The notes under the pieces are model-generated. The model was not told where the DNA came from, made no database searches, and saw only the letters and a program-made list of their open reading frames with translations. Shown piece after piece: positions 1 to 7,011 of a stretch of 23,994 nucleotides of DNA (its first letter is position 1; each line of letters opens with the position of its first letter). Source of the stretch: an uncultured Desulfobacterales bacterium (GTDB taxonomy: Bacteria; Desulfobacterota; Desulfobulbia; Desulfobulbales; Desulfocapsaceae). The translations under genes were made by a program, and so were the position numbers. Location: the NCBI GenBank assembly GCA_937915545.1, contig CALGIJ010000014.1, positions 1 to 23,994 of the forward strand, read 5' to 3'.

Positions 1-181
1 TGGCCAGTAAGGGTTTCAGCCGATTTGCAAACTTACTGGCCGCAAACGCAAGTTTCATCACCGCGTTCAGGGCCGGATGCTCGACAAACTGGCTGATGGA
101 AATCTTTGGCGGCGCGGCTTGTGCCGTGGTTGCCGTGACCAGGAAAGCTGCGGCGAGAAACAGCTTGACCATTTTCTTCAT
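1..181 (-). CDS. ABC-type substrate-binding protein, N-terminal part only (runs off the left edge)
   Basis: The minus-strand frame opens at an ATG (181) preceded by a GAGAGGAAG ribosome-binding site and stays open to base 1. It begins with a typical secretion signal: a Lys-rich start, then a hydrophobic stretch ending in TTAQA, so the mature protein should be periplasmic. Residues about 24-40 (PKISISQFVEHPALNAV) match the start of the ABC transporter substrate-binding family that includes tryptophan/tyrosine-type uptake proteins (Pfam ABC_sub_bind). After about residue 41 the sequence (MKLAFAASKFANRLK) no longer resembles that family, which normally continues with a Gly-Phe-Asp/Lys-Gly-Leu helix. 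That part coincides with an inverted repeat at the window edge, so a rearrangement, insertion or contig-end artefact is possible. The gene is divergent from lutA. Family call is good for the first 40 residues only. Confidence 0.6.
   Translation of the reverse strand, partial: MKKMVKLFLAAAFLVTATTAQAAPPKISISQFVEHPALNAVMKLAFAASKFANRLKPLLA
2..41. repeat. 10-bp perfect inverted repeat at the window edge
   Basis: GGCCAGTAAG at 2-11 is exactly complementary to CTTACTGGCC at 32-41, with a 20-base loop. It lies inside the open reading frame of the partial substrate-binding protein, at the point where similarity to that family is lost. It could be a transposon end, a hairpin insertion or a fold-back artefact at a contig end. 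Confidence 0.5.
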
Positions 182-227
182 CTTCTTCCTCTCATTGATA
201 AGTTTTTTTGTTTCGTTGAGCTACAAC

Positions 228-257
228 ATAATCCTATTGACCTTTCTAGAGGATTAT
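228..257. promoter_or_regulatory. 30-bp palindrome between the divergent substrate-binding gene and lutA
   Basis: The outer arms ATAATCCT (228-235) and AGGATTAT (250-257) are perfectly complementary, and three further inner pairs also match, giving 11 of 15 symmetric pairs. It sits in the divergent intergenic region, 47 bases from the start codon of the minus-strand gene and 128 bases upstream of lutA. This is a typical place for a dimeric repressor or activator. The regulator is not identified, and no GntR/LutR-type gene is present in the window. Confidence 0.4.
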
Positions 258-385
258 GAGAGATGGATCAAGCAAATTGCACGGTGCCGACCCGTGATCG
301 ACAACACACTTCTGTCAGGGCCGATTCTGCCCTGCCTGATCAATGATTGGCTCCTCTTGACGCCACGTAACAGCAGGAAAATTTC

Positions 386-1129
386 ATGAGTGCAGCACGT
401 GTCACCCTTTTTATCCAATGCCTTGTTGACACGCTCTTTCCGGAGGTGGGCGAGGCCATGGTCGCCGTGTTCGACCGGTTCGCCATTCCTCTTGCCTATC
501 CTCAAGGGCAGACTTGCTGTGGTCAACCGGCCTACAACAGCGGCTACCGCAGGGAGGCGGCGGCAGCCGCCAGGCATTTTATCGAGGTGTTCGAGGGTGC
601 CGAGCAGATTGTCTGTCCCTCCGGCTCCTGTGTGCGCATGGTTCGCCAGCACTATCCTGAACTGTTTCCCGACGATCCGCGTATGGCTGAACGGGCCAGG
701 GCAATTGGCGCGAAAACATTTGAATTTACCGAATATCTGGTTGATGTGCTGGGGATCACCGATGCCCTTGCCGAATTTCCCGGCACCGTCACCTATCACG
801 ATTCCTGTCATCTTAACCGGGGCTTGGGCATTGCCAGGCAACCCCGGATGCTCCTCGAAAAGGTTCGTGGCCTGAGGCTTGTCGAAATGGCGGACAGCGA
901 CAGCTGCTGCGGCTTTGGCGGGAGCTTCAGCGTCAATTATCCAGAGATCAGCGTTGCCATGACCGATGAAAAAATCGCCAATATCCTGGCCACCGGGGCG
1001 GATGCGGTGGTGGGCTGTGATATCAGCTGCCTGATGAACATCCTCGGGCGCCTGTCGCGGCGCGGTGAGAAGGTGCAAGTGCTCCACATCGCCCAAGTTC
1101 TGGCTTGCGGGAAGGAAGGAAAACGATGA
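386..1129 (+). CDS. lutA: LutA: iron-sulfur subunit of the L-lactate oxidation complex
   Basis: This 247-residue cytoplasmic protein is the two-CCG-domain subunit of the LutABC complex, which oxidises L-lactate to pyruvate without a flavin LldD enzyme. The first cysteine-rich motif has CCG at residues 44-46 followed by CPSGSC at 77-82. The second has DSCCGFGG at 172-179 followed by CDISC at 211-215. YHDSCHLNRG (137-146) is the usual inter-domain Cys-His loop. Such CCG domains bind iron-sulfur clusters, as in heterodisulfide reductase subunit B and GlpC. The length matches Bacillus LutA (about 240). The chosen ATG has an AGCAGGAAA ribosome-binding site seven bases upstream. The stop overlaps the lutB start by four bases (ATGA), so the two are translationally coupled. 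Confidence 0.92.
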   Translation: MSAARVTLFIQCLVDTLFPEVGEAMVAVFDRFAIPLAYPQGQTCCGQPAYNSGYRREAAAAARHFIEVFEGAEQIVCPSGSCVRMVRQHYPELFPDDPRMAERARAIGAKTFEFTEYLVDVLGITDALAEFPGTVTYHDSCHLNRGLGIARQPRMLLEKVRGLRLVEMADSDSCCGFGGSFSVNYPEISVAMTDEKIANILATGADAVVGCDISCLMNILGRLSRRGEKVQVLHIAQVLACGKEGKR

Positions 1130-2595
1130 GTGCATCCGGTCCACCAACCTATCGCAGTGTCGCGGCCGAGGGCATTGCTTCACCGCGCCTGCAGAAGAGT
1201 CTCCATGGGCTGCAGCAACGTTTCGGCAAGGGGGCCATGGAACTCTGGGCAACCATGGCTGACCAGGGTTTGCGCCGTCGCGTCAAAGCGGCGCGGATGA
1301 ACACCTTCGCCCATCTCGACATCGTCCTCGCCGAACTTGCGAAAAATGTGCGCGCCAGAGGCGGCCAGGTCCATTTTGCCGCCTCGGCCGCGGATGCCAT
1401 CGAGTATACGCTGGGGGTGGCCCAAAAGAAGGCTGTCAAACGGGTGGTCAAGGGCAAGTCGATGACCTCGATGGAGATCAACGTCGATGCCGCACTTGAG
1501 GAGGCCGGTATCGAAGTGGTTGAAACCGACCTCGGGGAATATATCATTCAACTGGCGGGGGACAAGCCGTCGCATATCATTGCCCCCTGTATCCACCTTG
1601 ATCGCCAGCAGATCGGCGAACTCTTCACGGAAAAACTGGGCATCGACTACAGTAACGATCCCCCGACCCTGACCATGGCGGCGCGCAAGGCCTTGCGCGA
1701 AAAAATGCTTGGCGCCGACATGGGCCTCACCGGCTGCAACCTTGCCTGCGCCGAGACCGGTCAGATCAGCCTGGTGTCCAACGAAGGCAACATCCGCATG
1801 GCTACCACCATGCCGCCGGTAGTTGTTGCGCTCATGGGCATGGAGCGGGTGGTCGCCACCCTCGACGATCACCGGGAGGCCCTGCAACTCCTCACCCGGG
1901 GAGCGGCGCTGCAGAAGCTCTCCACCTATGTCAGCTTCCTCGGCGGACCCAGCAGTGCCGGTGATCCCGATGGGCCGAAGGAATTCCACCTGGTGATCAT
2001 CGATAACGGTCGGAGCAAAATCCTTGCCGATCCGGAATTCCGCGAGGTGCTTGCCTGTATCCGCTGTGGAGCCTGCCTGAATATTTGCCCGGTCTACGGC
2101 AAAATCGGCGGGCATGCCTATATGTCGCCCTATTGCGGGCCCATTGGGGCGGTGGTCACCCCGCTGCTTGACGGCATCAACAAGCACGCCGATCTTTGCA
2201 AGGGAGAGACCCTGTGCGGGGCCTGCAAAGATATCTGTCCGGTGGAAAACGATCTGCCGCGCATGCTCGCCGCCCTGCGCCATACCCTCGCCTATGGCAG
2301 CGAGCGGTGGCAGGTTCGGCAACATAACCGCGCAGAAGCCTGGGGCTATAAGGTCTGGCTCCTGCTCGTCGGTAATCCTGTTCTCTATCGATGGGCGCTT
2401 CGCGTCGGCCGTTTCTGTCAAAAGCCCTTTGTCGGGAAGAACAGGCTGATCAGCAAACTGGCTGGGCTGGCCAGCGGCTGGACCAACGAACGCGATTTGC
2501 CGCCCATTGCCGGACAAACCTTTCACGAGCGCTGGACAACCAACCGCGCTGACCATCGATCAGGGGCGAAACGAGATCCACGGGAGGGCAGCTGA
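1126..2595 (+). CDS. lutB: LutB: LUD-domain/ferredoxin subunit of the L-lactate oxidation complex
   Basis: The 489-residue protein carries an N-terminal LUD (DUF162) domain over roughly residues 60-300, then two 4Fe-4S motifs. The first is CIRCGACLNIC, with cysteines 311, 314, 317 and 321, followed by PVYGKIGGHAY. The second is CGACKDIC (364-371) followed by PVENDLPRML. The tail is a LutB-type extension. Together with LutA and LutC it forms the iron-sulfur lactate dehydrogenase complex. A longer frame starts at a TTG (1105), but the ATG at 1126 has a GGAAGGAAA ribosome-binding site and overlaps the lutA stop, so it is preferred. Length is close to Bacillus LutB (about 475). No missing cysteine is seen. 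Confidence 0.92.
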   Translation: MSASGPPTYRSVAAEGIASPRLQKSLHGLQQRFGKGAMELWATMADQGLRRRVKAARMNTFAHLDIVLAELAKNVRARGGQVHFAASAADAIEYTLGVAQKKAVKRVVKGKSMTSMEINVDAALEEAGIEVVETDLGEYIIQLAGDKPSHIIAPCIHLDRQQIGELFTEKLGIDYSNDPPTLTMAARKALREKMLGADMGLTGCNLACAETGQISLVSNEGNIRMATTMPPVVVALMGMERVVATLDDHREALQLLTRGAALQKLSTYVSFLGGPSSAGDPDGPKEFHLVIIDNGRSKILADPEFREVLACIRCGACLNICPVYGKIGGHAYMSPYCGPIGAVVTPLLDGINKHADLCKGETLCGACKDICPVENDLPRMLAALRHTLAYGSERWQVRQHNRAEAWGYKVWLLLVGNPVLYRWALRVGRFCQKPFVGKNRLISKLAGLASGWTNERDLPPIAGQTFHERWTTNRADHRSGAKRDPREGS

Positions 2596-3308
2596 TGGAC
2601 AAGCAGACGGCATTTTTGCGGACTATCCGTCATTGCCTCGGTCTTCCTGCAGAGGGCGAAAGATCAAAAGAGTCTTTTCCCGCCCTTTTCGCAACAGCAG
2701 ACAGGTCCGGTATTCTTCGGGCCATACGAACCCGGAACACCGAAGAGCAGGATGAGCTGCTGCGGCTTTTCCTGACCAATGCTGACGCCTTGGGCATCCG
2801 CACCCATGTTGTTGCAAGCCAGGAAGCGGTGGCCGATCTGATCGTCAACCTCGCCGTGACGAAGACTCCGGAATTTACCCCCGCCAAGCACATCATCCAC
2901 CACGATCATCCGCATCTCAACGCGTTACAGCTCCGCAACCGCCTTGACATAGAAGGCATCACCGTTCATACCAGTCGCGGTGATGACAGGCAGATGCGGG
3001 AGAAAACCATCGCATCCTTCATCGGTATCACCGTACCGGACATGGGGGTCGCCGATTCGGCCACCCTCATCCAGCTCACCAAACCCGGTTGCTCGCGCTC
3101 CATCTCGCTGGTGCCATCGATCCATATTGCCGTGCTTAAAAAAGAACATGTGGTGGCTGATCTCCGCGAGGCGTACGCTCTATTGCAGGAGCAGCCGCAT
3201 CTCGACAGCATGGTCTTTATTACCGGACCATCCAAGACCGCCGATATCGAGGCACAAATGGTGCATGGCGCCCATGGCCCCCGCGAGGTTCATGTGCTGA
3301 TCTATTGA
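2595..3308 (+). CDS. lutC: LutC: LUD-domain subunit of the L-lactate oxidation complex
   Basis: This 237-residue protein is a stand-alone LUD (DUF162) domain. The C-terminal half holds the family landmarks: VPDMGVADSATL around residues 150-161, then RSISLVPSIHIAVL, and the near-terminal GPSKTADIE followed by HGAHGPREVHV. The start ATG shares one base with the lutB stop (TGATG) and has a GGGAGGGCAG ribosome-binding site, which completes a tightly coupled three-gene operon. The N-terminal 100 residues are more variable, as is normal for LutC. No lactate permease or LutR/GntR regulator gene lies next to it in the window, so control of the operon must come from elsewhere. No convincing U-tract terminator follows. 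Confidence 0.9.
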   Translation: MDKQTAFLRTIRHCLGLPAEGERSKESFPALFATADRSGILRAIRTRNTEEQDELLRLFLTNADALGIRTHVVASQEAVADLIVNLAVTKTPEFTPAKHIIHHDHPHLNALQLRNRLDIEGITVHTSRGDDRQMREKTIASFIGITVPDMGVADSATLIQLTKPGCSRSISLVPSIHIAVLKKEHVVADLREAYALLQEQPHLDSMVFITGPSKTADIEAQMVHGAHGPREVHVLIY

Positions 3309-3366
3309 GCTCAGCCACAGCCATCAGCACCTGCCAGCGGTGCAGCCAATGGCAAGCTTGTTGAGA

Positions 3367-3388
3367 GGCCTTGGGGGATACCCAGGCC
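3367..3388. terminator. Weak hairpin between convergent lutC and the ATP-grasp gene
   Basis: GGCC(T)TGGG at 3367-3374 pairs with CCCAGGCC at 3381-3388 with one bulged base and a short loop. It is the only sizeable hairpin in the 117-bp convergent gap. Neither side has a run of T, so intrinsic termination is doubtful. Confidence 0.25.
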
Positions 3389-3425
3389 ACGACTTCCAGG
3401 TGGGGCCTTGCAGGGTTGACACAAC

Positions 3426-4292
3426 TCAACCGCCCACCATCCGCGTAAACTCCTCGGCGAAAATGGCAGCGGAGTTGGGGTCTTGATCGAAATACAGTGA
3501 AGGCTCGATCAACTCCATCTCCATCAGCGCCGGTTGCCCCGACGCCAGCCGAACCAGATCCACCCTGGCGTAGAGCAGGGTGGTGCCTATGGCCGCGATC
3601 GCCTGGTTGCCGGCCCTCACCAGATCCTCGTGCGGAGTCACCGGGGCAATGATGCCTCCATGTTCCTCCTGGACCCGGAAGTCTCCCGCCGCCGGGCGCT
3701 TGAGGATGGCGTGACTGAGCCGCCCTCCAAAATAAAAAAGCGAATACTCCCCTTCGCTGACGATAGAGTCAACAAACGGTTGCACCATGACTTCACGGTC
3801 GGTAAAGACCCGCAAAGCCTCGACCCATGACCCGGTTTCCCTCGACTTGAGCACGAAGGCATCATCGGCATTGGCGCCCACCAGCGGTTTGGCCACCAGG
3901 CGAGGCGCCGCCGATTCGCTGAACAGCGCCGCCAGAGACGCTTCGTCCAACCTTTCCAGCCAGTAGGTGGGGACAATCGGCACACCGCGGTCCTGTAAAT
4001 CCCGCAAGTAGCGCTTGTTGAGATTCCAGCGGCAGATGGCCACCGGGTTGTACAAGGTGGTGACGCCCTCTATCGCTTCGAGAGTCGACAGAAATTGCTC
4101 CGGGGTCTTTTGATAGTCCCAGGTCGAGCGAATGATGACCACCTCAAAGGTTGCCCATTTGACATCCGGGCGATTCCAGGGAATCTCGACCGCCGTCCAG
4201 CCCACGTTTGCCAAAGGCGCACACAAGAGATGGTCGTAGATGCAAAAACCGCTGCGATCTTCTAGGGTTAAAAAGGCGCAGTTCCGAGACAT
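3426..4292 (-). CDS. ATP-grasp (RimK/glutathione-synthetase-like) ligase family protein
   Basis: The 288-residue protein resembles the COG0189-type ATP-grasp proteins related to the cycloserine enzyme DcsG and RimK. The nucleotide-binding lysine is probably in RLVAKPLVGAN (K135). The central strand VMVQPFVDSI (169-177) and the segment GEYSLFYFGGRLSHAILKRP (181-200) are typical. GDFRVQEEHGG (203-213) is a hallmark of this subgroup. The metal-binding acidic segment is MEMELIEPS (258-265). Such enzymes join a carboxylate to an amine via an acyl-phosphate; the substrate here is unknown. The ATG at 4292 has a GTGAGG ribosome-binding site seven bases upstream and is preferred to a TTG six bases earlier. 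The next gene upstream on the same strand encodes a DUF4149-like membrane protein, 30 bases away, so both may be one transcript. Confidence 0.75.
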   Translation of the reverse strand: MSRNCAFLTLEDRSGFCIYDHLLCAPLANVGWTAVEIPWNRPDVKWATFEVVIIRSTWDYQKTPEQFLSTLEAIEGVTTLYNPVAICRWNLNKRYLRDLQDRGVPIVPTYWLERLDEASLAALFSESAAPRLVAKPLVGANADDAFVLKSRETGSWVEALRVFTDREVMVQPFVDSIVSEGEYSLFYFGGRLSHAILKRPAAGDFRVQEEHGGIIAPVTPHEDLVRAGNQAIAAIGTTLLYARVDLVRLASGQPALMEMELIEPSLYFDQDPNSAAIFAEEFTRMVGG

Positions 4293-4322
4293 GGTCAATC
4301 CTCACTGAAAAAACAAGAAAAG

Positions 4323-4772
4323 TTAGAGAAGGACAAGCAAGGCCAATCCGCCGCCGATAACGGTCAGGTTTAACCCGGCCGAGATACCGTGAAGTTTCGC
4401 GAACTCCTGGCGATGCGGGTCATCCTTTGCTGTGGTGACAAAAGAGGGTATCTGCTGTTTCACGGCGGTGGCCTTGGGTTCGATCACCCACGCCTGGATC
4501 ATGGAGATGACCAGCATGGCTGTGATCAGGCCGGCGGCGGTTTTACGTCGCTTGATGGTCGAGGCCAAAAAAATGGTGCCAAGGGCCAGCACGCCGCAAC
4601 CCATCCCCCATTGGAAATATGCCGGGAACAAGGTGCCGACAAAGGACCCAGCCGTATCCCGATCATAGGACTTGAAGATTAGGGGGGTCAGGACAAAAGT
4701 AAAGAGCGATGCCCCGCCGACCCAGCAAGCGATCGCGAGGCGATAGAAAACCGCCGATACCCGTACAATCAT
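4323..4772 (-). CDS. DUF4149 (TMEM205-like) small integral membrane protein
   Basis: The 149-residue protein has four predicted membrane segments at about residues 8-30, 52-70, 78-96 and 125-148. The first includes YRLAIACWVGGASLFTFVL, ending in the TPLIF motif usual in DUF4149 proteins. The loop before the last helix contains FAKLHGISAGLNL, another family landmark (Phe...Leu-His...Ser...Leu-Asn). Its function is not known; eukaryotic relatives are the TMEM205 proteins. Longer frames exist upstream, but AAGGAG lies six bases before the ATG at 4772, which fixes the start. It probably heads a two-gene minus-strand transcript with the ATP-grasp gene. Confidence 0.72.
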   Translation of the reverse strand: MIVRVSAVFYRLAIACWVGGASLFTFVLTPLIFKSYDRDTAGSFVGTLFPAYFQWGMGCGVLALGTIFLASTIKRRKTAAGLITAMLVISMIQAWVIEPKATAVKQQIPSFVTTAKDDPHRQEFAKLHGISAGLNLTVIGGGLALLVLL

Positions 4773-5162
4773 ACTCATCTCCTTCTTCATAAGAGGCCGC
4801 ATCGGAGCGCCAGCCACCTCTGTCGTGGCACGTGATCACCCAAAAATGCTACTGGTAGTGCTTACCTTACTCAGGAAAAGCATCCATAAACAACATGTAA
4901 GATCAGGGGAAGTTATCATTGAAAGGATCGCCGACGACCGGGCAGATGTTTCTGAAGGCTGAGGGGAAGCGCCGGCAAAAATAACGATGATTTTGCACCG
5001 TGCTCGTTCAAGGTACTGAAATTCGCTGTTTTGCATCGAACACCCAGTTAAGGCGAACAACATTACTGACATTGGTATCTCACCAGCACCCTTGATAGTC
5101 GGCACTTTTTTGACTTCCGGTTTTCCACACCAGACGTCATCCCCATCTCATCTCCTCAATTG
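4773..5162. other. Gene-free stretch of about 390 bp
   Basis: No convincing gene is seen. A minus-strand open frame (4836-5105) contains a lipobox-like LTGC near an internal ATG, but its downstream composition is unlike a real lipoprotein and no family is recognised. A small hairpin GCCAC/GTGGC lies at 4813-4829. The right end leads into the promoter of the small sulfur-related cluster. Confidence 0.5.
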
Positions 5163-5199
5163 TTGGCAAAAAGAGAATTGTGATTACCATTTAATGGTA
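5163..5199 (+). promoter_or_regulatory. Candidate sigma-70 promoter with an overlapping palindrome
   Basis: A -35-like TTGGCA (5163-5168, five of six matches) is followed after 16 bases by TACCAT (5185-5190, four of six matches). The -10 element is itself the left arm of a perfect 15-bp palindrome, TACCAT-TTA-ATGGTA (5185-5199), so a regulator bound there would block the promoter. This is inferred from sequence alone. The predicted transcript would start just before the attenuator-like leader. Confidence 0.4.
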
Positions 5200-5201
5200 G
5201 C

Positions 5202-5252
5202 GGCAGTGTATCTGCCCGTCTTTAGGGGCTGCCATAAAGTGCCTCTTTTTTT
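5202..5252 (+). terminator. Attenuator-like leader: two hairpins and a U-run upstream of the dsrC-like gene
   Basis: Hairpin one is GGCAG (5202-5206) with CTGCC (5212-5216). Hairpin two is AGGGGC (5224-5229) with GCCTCT (5241-5246, one G-U pair), followed directly by a run of seven T (5246-5252), which is a standard intrinsic terminator. GGCAG at 5202 can instead pair with a second CTGCC at 5229-5233, inside the terminator stem, and would then prevent it forming. A terminator only 18 bases before a start codon, with a mutually exclusive alternative fold, fits transcription attenuation. No leader peptide is evident. Confidence 0.5.
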
Positions 5253-5269
5253 ATCATGGGAGGTTTGCC

Positions 5270-5627
5270 ATGAAGATTCTGAAATGCAAAGGTAAAAAAT
5301 ATTGAGGTTGGTGAGCAAGGCTATCTCGTTGACCAAAACCAGTGGGACGAAGATGTTGCTCGAACTCTGGCGAGCTACGAAGGATTGAACTCGTTGCCGG
5401 CGGAGCAGATGGCGATCATTCAATTCATGCGGGATTATTACGAAGAATACCATTTCTTTCCAATTCTCAATAAGGTGTGCCGTATAACCCATCTGCACAA
5501 CGAATCTGTCAACGAACAATTCACAAACCCTGAAATAGCATGGAAAATTGCCGGACTACCCAAACAGGATGGCGTTCACTTCGTATCAATGGATGGCAAT
5601 CATTACAGCATGGAACCATTCTGTTGA
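5270..5627 (+). pseudogene. DsrC/TusE-family sulfur-relay protein gene, frameshifted as read
   Basis: The ATG at 5270 has a perfect GGGAGG six bases upstream. Frame one encodes MKILKCKGKKY and stops at a TGA (5303-5305). The following frame, shifted by +1, continues EVGEQGYLVDQNQWDEDVA and runs to 5627. Removing one base near 5294-5303 restores a 118-residue protein that matches the DsrC/TusE family throughout, including the core RDYYEEY (54-60) and KIAGLPK (92-98). The break follows a run of six A, so a sequencing error, transcriptional slippage or a real mutation are all possible. DsrC normally carries two cysteines near the C-terminus. Here the first position is Trp91 and the second is Val102, and the protein continues for 16 more residues to end in Cys118. 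It therefore cannot act like canonical DsrC, though the new terminal Cys might be functional. Confidence 0.75.
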
Positions 5628-5652
5628 ACAACCAATGAAGAAGAGGTGTATC

Positions 5653-5907
5653 ATGTATTCAAAGAGTGAGCTATGTAATAAAATAACCTCGCTTTATCCG
5701 GACATTGGCGTATGCGGCATTGATATCAATGTCTCATACAACGACCGAGAGAAAGCGTGGGTGGTACATCTGGAAAAGGATTCACATTCCCTGGATCATT
5801 TTCTGGAAATTATGGATGCGGAAAAATGTATTGAGGGGAAACAGTGCGTATCACTGGGCCTAGAGATAGCCCAATTGAGAAAAAACATTGACGGCCACCA
5901 ATTCTGA
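5653..5907 (+). CDS. Conserved-looking 84-residue protein in the dsrC-like cluster
   Basis: The ATG at 5653 has GAGGTG just upstream; an in-frame ATG at 5635 lacks one. The 84-residue product is acidic, soluble and looks like a genuine folded small protein: an N-terminal helix (SELCNKITSLYPDIG), a two-strand hairpin around GIDINVSYNDREKAWVVHL, and a C-terminal helix after CVSLGLEIAQL. Cysteines occur at residues 8, 21, 59 and 65. I believe similar small proteins exist near dsrC-like genes in sulfate reducers, but I cannot name a family. It lies 25 bases after the dsrC-like stop, so co-transcription is likely. It may be a partner or substrate carrier for that protein; this is inference. Confidence 0.75.
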   Translation: MYSKSELCNKITSLYPDIGVCGIDINVSYNDREKAWVVHLEKDSHSLDHFLEIMDAEKCIEGKQCVSLGLEIAQLRKNIDGHQF

Positions 5908-6222
5908 CAATGCCATTGTTGCCAGAAAGGCAGGAATAGATGTGAATGGAGGTGAGACTGTATGTCAAATATCACGGTGTCACTCGTGTATCTATGACAT
6001 ACTGAGCGAGGGTTCGAGCGTACGAACGAATCTGTTATCACCGAGACCAGCCGACCGTCGAGCACGTTCCTCCAAGGATGTGGGAACTGAATGAGACGAG
6101 TTCATGGTTCAATTCTCATTTGCAACGTGATCACCAGCGCAAGAATTTCGCACCAACATGAAGTAAAAGGTGATGCTTCTCAGACCGATACGGTTGCTGA
6201 GGCACTGTAGAGGAGGTGCCAG
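5908..6222 (+). other. Gap between the 84-aa gene and the Cys-rich peptide gene
   Basis: No gene above about 15 codons with good start signals is seen in these 315 bp. A GGAGGTGAG site near 5950 precedes an 11-codon frame only. A compact hairpin with CTCAG (6179-6183) and ACCG-ATA-CGGT inside, closed by CTGAG (6197-6201), lies 21 bases before the next start codon. It could modulate translation or mark an RNA processing site. Confidence 0.4.
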
Positions 6223-6378
6223 ATGATACTCAATGAAACCTTGCTGAAACACAAAGAATGTCTCGAACAATGCGAACGTGAACAAATCGCTTGTGAGGTT
6301 GAACAGGAAGATGATCAAAAATGTAAAATCACAGCGATAAATTGTGAATGCGATTGTGATTTCGACTACGGCCCTTGA
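6223..6378 (+). CDS. 51-residue cysteine-rich acidic peptide
   Basis: An ATG at 6223 follows GAGGAGGTG, one of the strongest ribosome-binding sites in the window, with six bases of spacing. The frame encodes 51 residues and stops at TGA 6376-6378. It has seven cysteines, at residues 13, 17, 24, 34, 41, 43 and 45. The first three sit in a helix-like acidic segment (ECLEQCEREQIAC) and the last three form the dense C-terminal motif CECDCDFDYGP. This pattern suggests metal or cluster binding, or a disulfide-rich peptide. There is no signal peptide. No family is recognised. Its position after the dsrC-like and 84-aa genes suggests a shared role in thiol or sulfur chemistry, which is inference. Confidence 0.65.
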   Translation: MILNETLLKHKECLEQCEREQIACEVEQEDDQKCKITAINCECDCDFDYGP

Positions 6379-7011
6379 TCCTCATCCCCTGCATATTGTG
6401 TAATGCAAATAATTGTTAATGATTGCTCATTCGTTGTGGGTTTTTCTAAGAGTCAAGCTGACTAAAATCTACCCGATAAAAGAGCGCCTCTGCCTTTGGG
6501 TAGCGAGAGAAACATCTATGGTGCAGGCACGATGTCTCAATTAAATCCCACCTGATTTTCGACCCGCTGTCCATTTGTCCAGCGATTCTCATGCGAGAGA
6601 AGCGAGGCAATAATTCTGTTTAGCGCTCCGTTGTCGCGAGCAGCACTTCCACAACAAATCCGTCGCAATTATGCGAGGATCATTACTGTTGACTGCGATT
6701 CGTTTCTGGCTAAAATATCTAGCCAGGCATCTTGGTAACACCTAAACTACACCTTTCATTGAAGCCTCGGCAGAGTGGGCGGGAAGAGTAAACCCGATGA
6801 GTCATCTCTTGTCGAATCTCTTGGCTATTTCGTGAATTCTGTAAAGATGAGTGCAATTTCTTTTCAGGAGTAGATCGGAAAAAACCATATTACTGGCAGT
6901 TTCACTCATCATCCAAAACATGAAATATTTCGGATCCGGCACTACTCGTCGTTATGGATGATTCATCTGTAGCCAGCTATTTCATAATTGACCACCACAG
7001 GAGGGCGAAAC
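6379..7011. other. Gene-free stretch of about 630 bp upstream of the molybdopterin protein
   Basis: No open frame with a credible start is seen. The left end has a short TGCAT/ATGCA hairpin (6391-6408) after the Cys-rich peptide, without a clear U-run. A good promoter-like element is at 6689-6716. The rest looks like decayed or regulatory AT-rich sequence. Confidence 0.4.
6689..6716 (+). promoter_or_regulatory. Candidate sigma-70 promoter
   Basis: TTGACT (6689-6694) and TAAAAT (6711-6716) are separated by 16 bases; each matches five of six consensus bases. It points toward the molybdopterin oxidoreductase gene, leaving an untranslated leader of about 290 bases, which is long. The gene may have a closer promoter that I cannot see. 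Confidence 0.4.

Noticed and set aside
254..1252. 332-codon minus-strand open frame opposite lutA
   Set aside because: It is antisense to a gene with complete CCG motifs, has no family resemblance and has no start signals; GC-rich codon structure creates such shadows.
1180..2556. 458-codon minus-strand open frame opposite lutB
   Set aside because: It lies entirely antisense to lutB with its intact cysteine motifs, and shows no domain.
4836..5105. Minus-strand frame with a lipobox-like LTGC
   Set aside because: Only the first 20 residues look signal-like, the rest has no conserved or folded character, and no family is recognised.
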